DNA of 64,000 nucleotides from DASQPA01 sp963756455 (GTDB lineage: Bacteria > Acidobacteriota > Thermoanaerobaculia > Multivoradales > UBA5704), in NCBI GenBank assembly GCA_963756455.1, contig CAVWNC010000004.1, positions 1,302,001 to 1,366,000 of the forward strand, in the 5' to 3' direction. Below the pieces are notes generated by a model. That model worked only from the letters and a program-made list of their open reading frames with translations. It was not told the origin of the DNA and did not search any database. Position numbers and translations under genes: made by a program. Below are positions 39,921-48,491 of the stretch, piece by piece; the first letter of the stretch is position 1, and every line of letters begins with the position of its first letter.

Positions 39921-42900
39921 TCACGCCGTCCCCTGCACCTGCGCCTCGGAAGCGCCGCGGACCGAGACGGTCGAGAAGCCCTGGTGCTTGGTGACGATCA
40001 CCTGCTGGGCGAACTCGTCTCGCAGCTCCGGGATGTGGGTGATGATGCCGACCATCCGCCCCCCCACCCGCAGCCCCTGGAAGGTCTCGGTGACCAGCGC
40101 CAGGGTGTCGGGATCGAGGGTGCCGAATCCTTCGTCGATGAAGAGGCTGTCGAGATGCACCGCGCCGACCGCGCGCTGCACCTGGTCGCTCAGCTCCAGG
40201 GCGAGCGCGAGCGAGGTCAGAAAGGTTTCTCCACCGCTCAAGGTGTCGCTGATCCTGATTTCGTCCGCATTGTCGTGATCGACGACCCGGATCAGATCGT
40301 CGTCGAAGCGCAGGGAGTAGCGCTCTCCGGTCAATACGAGGAGCCGGGCCGAGGCGCCCTTGACCAGCTCGTTGAAGACCTCCTCCAGGACATACGCCTG
40401 GAACTTGTCGCTCCGCAGGTCGGAGGCGAGGAGATCGTAGACACGGAGATCCGCCGTCTCGACGTCCAGCTTTTCGCGCAGCTCTTTGGAGCGTTCGAGC
40501 CGCTCTTTCATCCGCGCGACCTGCTCTTCGAGCTTCTTTTCCTGACCGAACGCCGTCTCCACCTCGTGGGTGACCGCCGCCGCGAGCCTCTCGCCGGTCG
40601 CCAACTCTTCGTCGGTCACCCGCTCCTCCCCCAGCTCGGCGCGAAGACTCAAGAGCCGCTCTTCGGTGGCGTGGCTCTCCTCCGCATGCTTGCGGACCTG
40701 CACTTGGAGCCGGGCGGCGGTAGCCTCGTCGAGCCGGGCCGCGCGGACCGCGGCCTCGTCGGCAAAGCCGGCGTGGGCAATTTCCGTGTCCCGGCTCTCC
40801 GCTCGCAGGGCGGCGTCCTCGCGAGCGGCGCGGGCGGCTTCGGCGGTGAGCCGCTCCGCTTCCTGGGCCGCCATCCGCCGGTTTTGGGCGGTGGCCGCCG
40901 CCTCGGAAGCCGCCCTGCGGCCGGCTTCCAGCCGCTGGATCTGGGCCTCCAGGGCCGCCGCCTCGGAAGCCGGGTCGGCGGACTCGGTGACCGCGCGGAT
41001 CTCGGCCTCCACCGTCTCCAGCCGTCTCAAGCTCGCGCTCTGCTCCTCCTCCAGGCGCTGGCGCGACGCTTCCCTCTCCTCCCGTCTCTCCCGCGCCGTG
41101 GCCTCCTCGGTCTTCGCTCGCTCCAGGGTTAGCTCCGCCGTCGCCAGGCGCGCCTTCGCCTCCTCGTTCGCTCTGCGGCTCCTGGCGAGTGCCGCGATCC
41201 GGGTTTCGACCCAGCTTTCGGCGATCTCGGGGAGGTGATCCCCTTCCGGAGACCGATCGCCGAGCCTGCGCCAGATCTCCTCCTCGCCGGCGGCCACTCT
41301 CGCTTGCAGCTCGGCGGAGCGCGACGCGAGCTCGGCGAGACTCTGCCGAGCGGCGGAGAGCCGCGCCTGTTCGCCGGTGAGCACGGCTTCGTGCTGCCGG
41401 GCGAGGGCGTCGGCTTCTCTCTGCCCATCCCGCGCGGCCTGGAGCGCGGTCCGGGCGGCGTCGAGCTCCGGCGCCGGAGGGACCGGAGGAGGAGTGTCCA
41501 CGAGTTGCTCGCATACCGGGCAGAGTTGGCCGGAAATCAATCCCTCGCGGAGGTCATGGACCTCGTTCAGACGGGTCGCACGATGGAGCGCCTCCTCCGC
41601 CGCCGCCAAGCCGCGCTCCGCCTCCTCCGCGGTCCCCCTGGCCGAGGCAGCCTTCTCCTTCAGCCGTTCGCTCTCCCCCGCCTGCGCTTCGACCGCTTCG
41701 CCCTTCTGCGCCAGCTCCAGCCCGCGTTCCGCAGCGCTCCTGCGAGCCGCGCCGAGCTCGACCGCGCGGTCGCGGACACTCTGCAACCGCTCGTCGAGCT
41801 CCGGGTCATAGCCGGAAGCCGTCGCGGCCTGCCGCGCCGCATCGACGGCGCTCTGTTGTCGCGCCTGCTCGGCCTGCGCCGATGCGACGGTCGAAGCCAG
41901 CGCGGAGAGATCCCGTTCGAGAGCCTTCAGGCCCTCCGCCTGTCGTGCCAGGGCCGCCGCGAGCTGCTCTCGTTCCGGCAGGCGTCCGAGCACCTGGTGG
42001 AGGCGAGCCACCCGCTCGCGAGTCGCCGGGATCGCCTCGGCGGCCTTCTCCGCCGCCTCCTCTGCTACCGCCCGCTCCTTCCAATCCTTCTCCGCCGAGT
42101 CCAGGCGGGCTTCCGCTTCCTTCGCCGCCTTCGCCGCCGTCTTCGCGGCGGCCTCGGCACGGGCCGCTTCCTGGAGCAAGGGCAGAAGGGGCGCCGCGCG
42201 GGCCGCCGCCTCGATCCGCGCCCTCTCCCGGCTCATCGATTCCGCCTGCTGCCCGAGAAGCGCTCGCTTTTCCTCGACCTGCCGAAACTCGAGCGTTTTG
42301 GCGTGCTGGCCGCGCAGCCGGGTGAGCATGGCCTGGGCGTCGTCCCGTCTCTTTCGCAAGACTTCGAGCGAGAGGACGACCTGGGCGCGCTCCGCCTCCA
42401 ACGCGACGACCGCGGCCTCCTCGACGCCCGCATACTCGTCCGCGAGGAGATGGCGCAGCGAATCGACCGAACCCTTTTGGGCCGCCGCCCCACGCTGCGC
42501 CCGGTCCCGCATCCGCTCGTAGACGTCGAGCCGGAGCAGCGTGCGGAGCATGCCGCGCCGTTCTCGCGGTTGCGCCTTGAGAAACCTGGCGAACTCGCCT
42601 TGCGGCAGAATGACGGCCTGCAGGAACGCCTGCGCTCCCAGGCCCAGGATTTGGGCCACCTGATCGTTCGCGACACGGACCTGGTCGGCCAGAGGCTTGA
42701 GCTCGCCGTTCTCGATGTGCTCCTCCAGGCGAACTGCTTGCACGCCACTGCGCCTCAAGGTCCGGGCGATGCGATAGCGGCTCACACCGAGCTCGAAATC
42801 CAGCACGACCCGGATGCGGTCCCGGCCCGCCGAGATCATCTCGGTCCGGCTGTGGCTGTTGACCCGCGGGATCTCTCCATAGAGCGCGAAGATGATCGCG

Positions 42901-43028
42901 TCCAGGAGGGTCGACTTGCCGGCTCCGGTCGGCCCCGAGATGGCGAAGAGCTCCAACGGGCGAAAATCGATCTCCTGCTTCTCCCGGAAGCAGGCGAGAC
43001 CCTCGATGGTGAGATGGAGGGGCCGCAG
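39921..43028 (-). CDS. sbcC: SbcC exonuclease ATPase subunit (Rad50 homolog), 1035 aa, probable CTG start
   Basis: Walker A is FAISGPTGAGKSTLLDAIIF, the zinc hook is QLCPVCEQLV at mid-length between two long Glu/Ala/Arg-rich coiled coils, the ABC signature is ISDTLSGGETFLTSLALALE and Walker B is HLDSLFIDEGFGTLD. The SbcCD complex opens DNA hairpins and trims ends during repair and phage defence. The usual N-terminus MRPLxLTxxGFxxFxxxxxI is encoded just upstream of the TTG at 42956 in the same frame (RPLHLTIEGLACFREKQEID). Within it only a CTG at 43028-43026 is available as a start, four bases after the sbcD stop and eight bases after GGAGG. The TTG would remove the first strand. Confidence 0.92.
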   Translation of the reverse strand: MRPLHLTIEGLACFREKQEIDFRPLELFAISGPTGAGKSTLLDAIIFALYGEIPRVNSHSRTEMISAGRDRIRVVLDFELGVSRYRIARTLRRSGVQAVRLEEHIENGELKPLADQVRVANDQVAQILGLGAQAFLQAVILPQGEFARFLKAQPRERRGMLRTLLRLDVYERMRDRAQRGAAAQKGSVDSLRHLLADEYAGVEEAAVVALEAERAQVVLSLEVLRKRRDDAQAMLTRLRGQHAKTLEFRQVEEKRALLGQQAESMSRERARIEAAARAAPLLPLLQEAARAEAAAKTAAKAAKEAEARLDSAEKDWKERAVAEEAAEKAAEAIPATRERVARLHQVLGRLPEREQLAAALARQAEGLKALERDLSALASTVASAQAEQARQQSAVDAARQAATASGYDPELDERLQSVRDRAVELGAARRSAAERGLELAQKGEAVEAQAGESERLKEKAASARGTAEEAERGLAAAEEALHRATRLNEVHDLREGLISGQLCPVCEQLVDTPPPVPPAPELDAARTALQAARDGQREADALARQHEAVLTGEQARLSAARQSLAELASRSAELQARVAAGEEEIWRRLGDRSPEGDHLPEIAESWVETRIAALARSRRANEEAKARLATAELTLERAKTEEATARERREEREASRQRLEEEQSASLRRLETVEAEIRAVTESADPASEAAALEAQIQRLEAGRRAASEAAATAQNRRMAAQEAERLTAEAARAAREDAALRAESRDTEIAHAGFADEAAVRAARLDEATAARLQVQVRKHAEESHATEERLLSLRAELGEERVTDEELATGERLAAAVTHEVETAFGQEKKLEEQVARMKERLERSKELREKLDVETADLRVYDLLASDLRSDKFQAYVLEEVFNELVKGASARLLVLTGERYSLRFDDDLIRVVDHDNADEIRISDTLSGGETFLTSLALALELSDQVQRAVGAVHLDSLFIDEGFGTLDPDTLALVTETFQGLRVGGRMVGIITHIPELRDEFAQQVIVTKHQGFSTVSVRGASEAQVQGTA

Positions 43029-43031
43029 CGC

Positions 43032-44186
43032 TCAATCCTCCCCGGAGGCCTGGTCGTAGAGATCCTGAAAGGCATCGAGGACGGCCACCTCCGCCGGCTG
43101 CTGGTGGGTGCGGAGATGGTAGGCGGCGTAGTGTCCGACCGGCGGAATGCCGGTCTCCAGCTCCAGATCCCGCGGTTCTTCCGCCTCGGGGAGATCGGCG
43201 CGCACGACGAGCGCATTGGGAAGGAGCGCGCGAACCTTGCGATTGAGATCGGGATCTTTCACCGTCAAAGGGACCGTCACGCGCAACCAGCCCGTGCGAT
43301 GGCGATCCGCGGTCTCTTCGAGCTCCGCGAGCGAGGCGCGAAGGTTCTCGAGCGGCAGCGCCCCCTGGTAGGGCACATGCTCGATCTCGGCCGGTTGGCC
43401 GGGCGACACCGTGACGACGACGAAGCTCTTCTCCTCCCCGGCCTCGCCGAAGTCCATCTGGAGGAGCGATCCGGCATAGTAGGCGGGCACCGGCCCGTCG
43501 ATCTTCTGCGGCCGGTGGAGGTGGCCGAGAGCGATGTAGCTCGCCTTCCTGGGCAGCGCCTGGGGCGAGGCGGCCCAGTCCTCCGCGATGTGGACGCGGC
43601 GCTCCGATTCGCCGAAGAGGGCGCCTTCGATGTGGGTGTGCGCCATGAGGATGTTGACGGCGTCCGGCTGGAAGGCGCTACAGAGATCCTTTACGGCGAG
43701 CCCGAACATGTGGGCATAGCGGCTCCGGGCGCTCGCCTCCTCGCCGACCAGGTCGAGCGCCGACACCCAGGCGCCCGGTGAGGCGAACGGCAGCGCCGCG
43801 ACTACCGCCTTCTCGCCGCTCCGAGTCGTGAGGGTCCGGGTCCCTCCCCGCGAGGCGGAACGCGGGCGGCCGAGGATCTGCACGTGGACGAACTCGGTGA
43901 GCAGCGAGCGGGCGTCCAGCCGGAGGGGGTCGTCGTGGTTGCCGGCGATGACGAGCATCCGCGCGCCGCTTCGCCCCACCCGGACGAGGAAGCGGTTCAC
44001 CAGCTGCTCCGCCTCGGCCGGCGGGTTTCTGCTCTCGAAGACGTCCCCGGTGTGGAGAACGAGGTCGACCGCCTGCTCCTCGATGAAGGTCGCAAGGTGC
44101 TCGAGCACGCCCGCCAGCTCGTCCAGACGCTGGATGCCCTTCCAGCGGCGGCCGACATGCCAGTCGCTGGTATGGACGATCTTCAT
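43032..44186 (-). CDS. sbcD: SbcD exonuclease nuclease subunit (Mre11 homolog), 384 aa
   Basis: All metallophosphatase motifs are present: MKIVHTSDWHVGRRWKG, VLHTGDVFESRN, LVIAGNHDDPLRLD, ILMAHTHIEG, and YIALGHLHRPQKI. The C-terminal domain binds the SbcC coiled coil base. The start at 44186 gives the standard N-terminus; the frame upstream is open but not conserved. The gene overlaps nothing and its stop is four bases before the sbcC start, so the two are one operon, as usual. Confidence 0.95.
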   Translation of the reverse strand: MKIVHTSDWHVGRRWKGIQRLDELAGVLEHLATFIEEQAVDLVLHTGDVFESRNPPAEAEQLVNRFLVRVGRSGARMLVIAGNHDDPLRLDARSLLTEFVHVQILGRPRSASRGGTRTLTTRSGEKAVVAALPFASPGAWVSALDLVGEEASARSRYAHMFGLAVKDLCSAFQPDAVNILMAHTHIEGALFGESERRVHIAEDWAASPQALPRKASYIALGHLHRPQKIDGPVPAYYAGSLLQMDFGEAGEEKSFVVVTVSPGQPAEIEHVPYQGALPLENLRASLAELEETADRHRTGWLRVTVPLTVKDPDLNRKVRALLPNALVVRADLPEAEEPRDLELETGIPPVGHYAAYHLRTHQQPAEVAVLDAFQDLYDQASGED

Positions 44187-44321
44187 GGTCGGCGTTTTCG
44201 GGTTCGGGCGAAATGTTGGCGCGGATCGATGCTCCCGGCGGGGCAGTCTACAGGATCGGACCTGCCCCGCCAACCGCTACCAGAGCTTGCGATCCTTCCT
44301 GCCCTCCCGTACTCTGGTCCC

Positions 44322-44537
44322 ATGTCCATCGAGCTGCCGGCCACGGTCGAGAAGGCACTGCGGGCTCTGGCGGTGACGCAGAGGCGCGCCCTCCACGAGC
44401 TCGTGGACGAAGCCGTCCGACTCTATCTGGAGGCCGCAGCCCTCACCGACCTCACCGCCGAAGAGGTAGGCGAGACTCAGCTCGCCGTGGCCGGCGAGCT
44501 CCGCGACCTTCCCAGATGGAAGGACGGCCATGCGTGA
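44322..44537 (+). CDS. Orphan ribbon-helix-helix antitoxin, 71 aa
   Basis: MSIELPATVEKALRALAVTQ, then RRALHELVDEAVRLYLEAAA, form a short RHH-type antitoxin, followed by LTDLTAEEVGETQLAVAGEL. TACTCT lies exactly six bases before the ATG and there is no Shine-Dalgarno, suggesting a leaderless mRNA. The stop is embedded in ATGCGTGA, where the ATG would normally start a toxin gene, but that frame ends after ten codons and runs into a repeat element. The toxin seems to have been lost by deletion. It stands divergent from sbcD. Confidence 0.7.
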   Translation: MSIELPATVEKALRALAVTQRRALHELVDEAVRLYLEAAALTDLTAEEVGETQLAVAGELRDLPRWKDGHA

Positions 44538-44601
44538 GGCGGGCGGAGGCTTGGTGGGCTGAGAGGCTGTGAAAAAATCGACTGTGCCCCCGACTGCCTC
44601 C

Positions 44602-44671
44602 TTTCCCTGGGAGCGCCGGCGTCCCCGCCGGCTTTTTGTTGCCGGCGAGGACGCCGGCGCTCCCAGGGAAA
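44602..44671. repeat. REP-like inverted repeat, 31-bp arms
   Basis: Arms at 44602-44632 and 44641-44671 are complementary at 30 of 31 positions, with loop TTTTTGTT. The arm core is CCTGGGAGCGCCGGCGTCC. A related 5' half lies at 44844. Such GGGAGCGCCGGCG palindromes recur in several high-GC phyla. Located just after the orphan antitoxin, it may also stop transcription. Confidence 0.85.
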
Positions 44672-44843
44672 AAGCAAATTGGGCTCCTCTTGCCTTTGCT
44701 GGCCCACTCGCGACGATTTTCTCACAACCTCTGAGTTGCCTTCACCCGCCGGAAACCGGCCGGTGGTGATCCAACCCGCGATGCCGTGCTCGGCACGATC
44801 GGTTCCATCGTCGTCACCCTGGTGACTCGAACGGAGCGAGATT

Positions 44844-44873
44844 TTTCCCTGGGAGCGCCGGCGTCCCAGGGAG
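44844..44873. repeat. Partial second copy of the REP-like element
   Basis: The first 22 bases equal the left arm of the element at 44602 (beginning TTTCCCTGGGAGCGCC), then it turns directly into CCCAGGGAGC, giving a compact palindrome CCCTGGGA...TCCCAGGG around GCGCCGGCG. The two lie 240 bases apart upstream of the tetrapyrrole cluster. Confidence 0.75.
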
Positions 44874-44914
44874 CAGACCTTGTCGGTTTGAGGTCGGAGA
44901 CCTCGCGAGAAGGC

Positions 44915-45784
44915 ATGCTAGCATCTACAGGTCGAGAGAACCGCCTGAGGAGTCGCGCTTTGCAGATCCTGCTGGGAGCCGTCAACATCCTGCTGCCCAT
45001 CGCCTACCTGCTGGTGGCGATCGACTACGGCTTCCTCTTCTTCTCCTCCCACCCGGTCGCCGCCCGCACGGCGACCCCGGCCCTCCGCGGCACCGTGCTC
45101 CTCCACCTCGGCTTTCTCGCCGGTCTCGCCGTCCGCCACCGGCAGTTCCCCGCCGCCAACGTCTCCCAGGCGCTGTCGATCGTCGCCTTGGCCGTCGCCC
45201 TGGTCTACGTCTTCGTCGAATGGCGGGGGCGCGAGCGGTCGACCGGCTTCTGGCTGGTCTCGATGGTCTTCTTCTTCCAGCTCCTCTCGTCCGTCTTGGC
45301 GCGGCCCGACCCGCCGGACCTGCCGATCTTCCATAACGTCTTCTTCGCCACCCACGTCTCGCTGGCGCTCCTGGGGTATGCCGCCTTCGTCGTCGCGGCG
45401 GTCTACGCCTTTCTTTTCCTGCAGCTCTATCGGGACCTAAAGGCCGGGCGCTATTCGACCTTCTACGGCAAGCTCCCGCCGCTCGACGTCCTGGAGCGCA
45501 TGATGCTCGGCGCCCTGTGGGCGGGCTTCCTCACCCTGACCGGCGCCGTCCTGACCGGCGCCTTCTGGGCGGAGAAGCTCTATGCCGGCGACTGGCTCCA
45601 CGATCCCAAGATCCTCGTCACCCTCGCCACCTGGCTGATCTATGCCGCGGCCCTCCTGCTCCGCCGGCTGCGCCGCTGGCAGGGCCGGCAGACGGCCCTC
45701 GCGAGCTTGGCCGGTCTCTGCGTCATCCTCTTCTCTCTGGTCGCGGTCAACTTCTTCTTCACCGGTTTCCACGGCTTCCACTAG
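44915..45784 (+). CDS. HemX/CcsA-like multi-pass membrane protein, 289 aa
   Basis: The chosen start at 44915 is weakly supported by GAGAAGG; start could also be the TTG at about 44959 (LQILLGAVNI). Eight hydrophobic helices are visible, including ALQILLGAVNILLPIAYLLV, TVLLHLGFLAGLAVRH and LVAVNFFFTGFHGFH. The final HxH region and conserved histidines of CcsA/ResC-type cytochrome c assembly proteins are present (HVSLALLGYAAFVVAAVYAF). Placed immediately before hemA (2 bases apart), it fits HemX, which modulates glutamyl-tRNA reductase level in some bacteria, or a heme-handling factor for cytochrome c maturation. Confidence 0.8.
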   Translation: MLASTGRENRLRSRALQILLGAVNILLPIAYLLVAIDYGFLFFSSHPVAARTATPALRGTVLLHLGFLAGLAVRHRQFPAANVSQALSIVALAVALVYVFVEWRGRERSTGFWLVSMVFFFQLLSSVLARPDPPDLPIFHNVFFATHVSLALLGYAAFVVAAVYAFLFLQLYRDLKAGRYSTFYGKLPPLDVLERMMLGALWAGFLTLTGAVLTGAFWAEKLYAGDWLHDPKILVTLATWLIYAAALLLRRLRRWQGRQTALASLAGLCVILFSLVAVNFFFTGFHGFH

Positions 45785-45786
45785 CG

Positions 45787-47100
45787 ATGGGTAACCCTTC
45801 GGACGACGACCCCTCCGGCGCGCGGCCCGACCCGCCGCTCCTCCTCCTGGGGACGGACTTCCGCTCGGCCCCCCTGGAGCTGCGGGAACGGGTCTCCTAC
45901 AAGAACCAGGAGGGCGAGGAGCTGCTCGTCCGCCTGCTCGCCCGTCCCTCGGTCGCGGAGGCGTTCCTCCTCTCGACCTGCAACCGCACCGAGATCCTCC
46001 TCCAGCCGCGGGACGAGGACGAGGCCTATCGCGCCGCCCTGGAGCTGGTCTTCCTCAAACGGGTGCCGGACCTCGAACGGCCGGGACGCATCTACGTCAA
46101 GCGGAACGGCGAGGCGGCCCGCCATCTCTTGTCCGTCGCGAGCGGGCTCGAATCGATGGTTTTGGGCGAGCCCGAGATCCTGGGCCAGGTCAAGCAGGCC
46201 TCGGCCCTCGCCGAGGCGGTGGGCGCGGAGGGCGCGGTGCTCCGCCGGCTCCTCCGCGCGGCGGTCCACGCCGGCAAGCGAGCCCGCCAGGAGACCGCCC
46301 TGGGGAGCGGCGCGGTGTCCCTGGGCTACGCCACGGTCGAGCTGGCGAAGAATATCTTCAGCGGCTTCGCCGAGTCCCGGGCGCTCCTCCTGGGCGCCGG
46401 GGAGACGGCGCGGCTGGTGGCGACGGCGCTCGTCGAGCGCGGCATCGGCCACCTGGCGGTGGCGAACCGCGGCGCGGCGCGGCGGGAGCGCTTCCACCAG
46501 GAGTTCCCGGGGGCCGAGATCCTCACCTTCGAGGAGCGCCTGGAGGCGATCGCGCGGGCGGACCTGGTGGTGGCGACGACCGGCGCCGACGAGCCGGTCC
46601 TCACCCGCCGGCAGCTCCAGGACGCCATGAGCGAACGCCCCAGCCGGCCGCTCCTCGTCGTCGATCTCGGGGTGCCGCGGCAGGTCGAGCCCGAATCGCG
46701 GAAGATCGAAAACCTTTTCCTCCATCCCATCGACTCCCTGGAGCACCTCATCCAGCGCAACCTGAAGCGCCGCAAGGAAGAAGTGCCGCAGGTCGAGGAG
46801 ATCCTCGACCAGGAGCTCTCCCACTTCCGCGCCTGGTTCCGCGGCCTCTCGGCCGAGCCGCTCATCGCCCGCCTCCAGAAGCAGGCGGAGCGCATCCGCC
46901 GCCAGGAGCTGGCCCTCGCGCTCGCGAGCTTCCCGCCCGAGAGCCACGAGAGCCTGGAGCGCCTCACCCGCTCGCTGGTGCGGAAGATCCTCCACCACCC
47001 CAGCACTCGCCTGCGCACCAGGAACGGGGAGGAGGATCTGCCGCGCCTCGACCTCGTCCGCGAGCTCTTCCGCCTGGACGACGAGGAGGGGGTGGAATGA
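45787..47100 (+). CDS. hemA: Glutamyl-tRNA reductase HemA, 437 aa
   Basis: The catalytic Cys lies in FLLSTCNRTEIL, the substrate region in LSVASGLESMVLGEPEILGQ and VKQA, the NADPH site in ALLLGAGETARLVATAL, and the C-terminal dimerisation domain in a long helix (HFRAWFRGLSAEPLIARLQK). The enzyme reduces glutamyl-tRNA to glutamate-1-semialdehyde, the entry step of the C5 pathway to tetrapyrroles. The start is close to the upstream HemX-like stop and precedes hemC by 24 bases. Length is typical. Confidence 0.97.
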   Translation: MGNPSDDDPSGARPDPPLLLLGTDFRSAPLELRERVSYKNQEGEELLVRLLARPSVAEAFLLSTCNRTEILLQPRDEDEAYRAALELVFLKRVPDLERPGRIYVKRNGEAARHLLSVASGLESMVLGEPEILGQVKQASALAEAVGAEGAVLRRLLRAAVHAGKRARQETALGSGAVSLGYATVELAKNIFSGFAESRALLLGAGETARLVATALVERGIGHLAVANRGAARRERFHQEFPGAEILTFEERLEAIARADLVVATTGADEPVLTRRQLQDAMSERPSRPLLVVDLGVPRQVEPESRKIENLFLHPIDSLEHLIQRNLKRRKEEVPQVEEILDQELSHFRAWFRGLSAEPLIARLQKQAERIRRQELALALASFPPESHESLERLTRSLVRKILHHPSTRLRTRNGEEDLPRLDLVRELFRLDDEEGVE

Positions 47101-47124
47101 GCCCTCTCCCCCGCTCTCTTTAAG

Positions 47125-48039
47125 ATGACCGTGAGCCCTCTCCGCCTGGGCACCCGCAAGAGCGCCCTCGCCCTCGCCCAGTCCGGCCAGGTGGCGCGCG
47201 CACTGGAGGCCCTCCATCCCGGCCTCACGGTCGAGCTGGTGCCGATCGTCACCAGCGGCGACGTCCTGCCCGGGGATCTCTCGGAGATCGGCGGCAAGGG
47301 CCTCTTCACCCGCGAGCTGGAACGCGGCCTCCTCGACGGCTCGCTCGACCTCGCCGTCCACAGCTTGAAAGATCTCCCGGTCCGCCTCCCCGCCGGGCTC
47401 GTCATCGCCGCCCACCCCGAGCGGGCCGACCCGCGGGACGTCCTGGTGAGCGAGGTGGGAGCGAGCCTGGACGAGCTGCCGGCGGGCTCGGTGCTCCTCA
47501 CCGGCGCCCTGCGTCGAGCCGCCCAGATCCGCCTCCGCCGGCCGGACCTCGTCGTCCTACCGCTCCGCGGCAACGTCGACACCCGACTCCGCAAGTGGCG
47601 GGAGAGCGGCGCGGCCGGGGTGATCCTCGCCGGGGCCGGGCTCGCCCGGCTGGGGCTCTCTGGCATCCCCATCCACCCGATCCCCACCGACGTCCTCCTC
47701 CCCGCTCCCTGCCAGGGAACGCTCGCCCTGGAGGTCCGGGAAGGCTCACCGGCCGAGGCGATCTGCCGCGCCTTCGATCACCCTTTAACCGCCCGCGCCG
47801 CCGACGCCGAGCGCCGGGTGGTCGCCGCCTTCGGGGCCGACTGCACCCTGCCGCTCGCCGCCTGGGCGCGGGAAGAGGGCGGACGCCTCCGCCTCACCGG
47901 CCTCCTCGCCACCCCCGACGGCACCCACGTTGCCCGCGGCGATGCTTTTGGGGACAGCCCGGAAGAGGCGGCCGAGGCCTGCGTGGCGGCGATGCGGGCG
48001 GACGGCGCGGACGCGGTTTTGGCGCGGATCGGGAAGTGA
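47125..48039 (+). CDS. hemC: Hydroxymethylbilane synthase HemC, 304 aa
   Basis: Recognised by LRLGTRKSALALAQSGQVAR, AVHSLKDLPVRLP, VVLPLRGNVDTRLRKW and the cofactor-binding Cys in VVAAFGADCTLPLAAWA, which attaches the dipyrromethane primer. The enzyme joins four porphobilinogens into hydroxymethylbilane in the cytoplasm. The sequence TGTRKSxLAxxQ is near the first Met (ATG at 47125), so the start is secure. The operon continues to a small gene and hemD. Confidence 0.97.
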   Translation: MTVSPLRLGTRKSALALAQSGQVARALEALHPGLTVELVPIVTSGDVLPGDLSEIGGKGLFTRELERGLLDGSLDLAVHSLKDLPVRLPAGLVIAAHPERADPRDVLVSEVGASLDELPAGSVLLTGALRRAAQIRLRRPDLVVLPLRGNVDTRLRKWRESGAAGVILAGAGLARLGLSGIPIHPIPTDVLLPAPCQGTLALEVREGSPAEAICRAFDHPLTARAADAERRVVAAFGADCTLPLAAWAREEGGRLRLTGLLATPDGTHVARGDAFGDSPEEAAEACVAAMRADGADAVLARIGK

Positions 48040-48116
48040 CGCTGCTCGACAAGGAGACCGTCCTCTCGCCGGCGCGCGCCGTGCAGCGCCCTGCTCGATC
48101 GTGACGGCCATCGAGC

Positions 48117-48122
48117 TATACT
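48117..48122 (+). promoter_or_regulatory. Candidate internal -10 element ahead of the 102-aa gene
   Basis: TATACT lies about 30 bases before an ATG that has a strong AGGAGA. No good -35 is seen. It would give the small gene and hemD their own transcript in addition to read-through from hemC. Confidence 0.35.
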
Positions 48123-48153
48123 TCCGGTCTGCTCTCGCCATAGGAGACCGAAA

Positions 48154-48462
48154 ATGGCCAATCTGAATGGCAATTGGAGCTTGGTCTTCGATACCAGCCC
48201 GCTGGGAATCCAGAAGGGAGTGCTGACGGTAAAATTGGCGAGCTCGGGCGCCAGCTTCACCGGGACCTATTCCAGTGAGGAGACCGAAGTCAACGTCGAG
48301 GACGGCAAGGTCGCCGGCGACGCTCTGACTTGGAAAATGAACGTCACCGTTCCGATGCCGATGACGCTCAACTGCGCGGCGACCGTGACCGGCGACACGA
48401 TGACCGGTACCGTCAAGGTGGAGGCCTTCGGCAGCTACCCGTTTACGGGGAGTCGGCCGTAG
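48154..48462 (+). CDS. Small beta-barrel-like protein, 102 aa
   Basis: MANLNGNWSLVFDTSPLGIQ opens with a GxW lipocalin-like strand, followed by alternating strands (GVLTVKLASSGASFTGTYSS, LTWKMNVTVPMPMTLNCAAT). No signal peptide is seen. The length and strand pattern fit a small lipocalin-like or avidin-like barrel that could bind a hydrophobic ligand. It lies inside the tetrapyrrole cluster between hemC and hemD, with its own AGGAGA site, but a role in heme metabolism is unproven. Confidence 0.7.
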   Translation: MANLNGNWSLVFDTSPLGIQKGVLTVKLASSGASFTGTYSSEETEVNVEDGKVAGDALTWKMNVTVPMPMTLNCAATVTGDTMTGTVKVEAFGSYPFTGSRP

Positions 48463-48491
48463 GCCCGCGCCAGTCTAACGCCGCCAGCCGC

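Noticed and set aside
41235..43781. Plus-strand open frame of 848 codons
   Set aside because: Antisense to sbcC and sbcD, whose motifs are unmistakable.
45781..47415. Minus-strand open frame of 544 codons over hemA and hemC
   Set aside because: Shadow of two securely identified genes; no homology pattern of its own.
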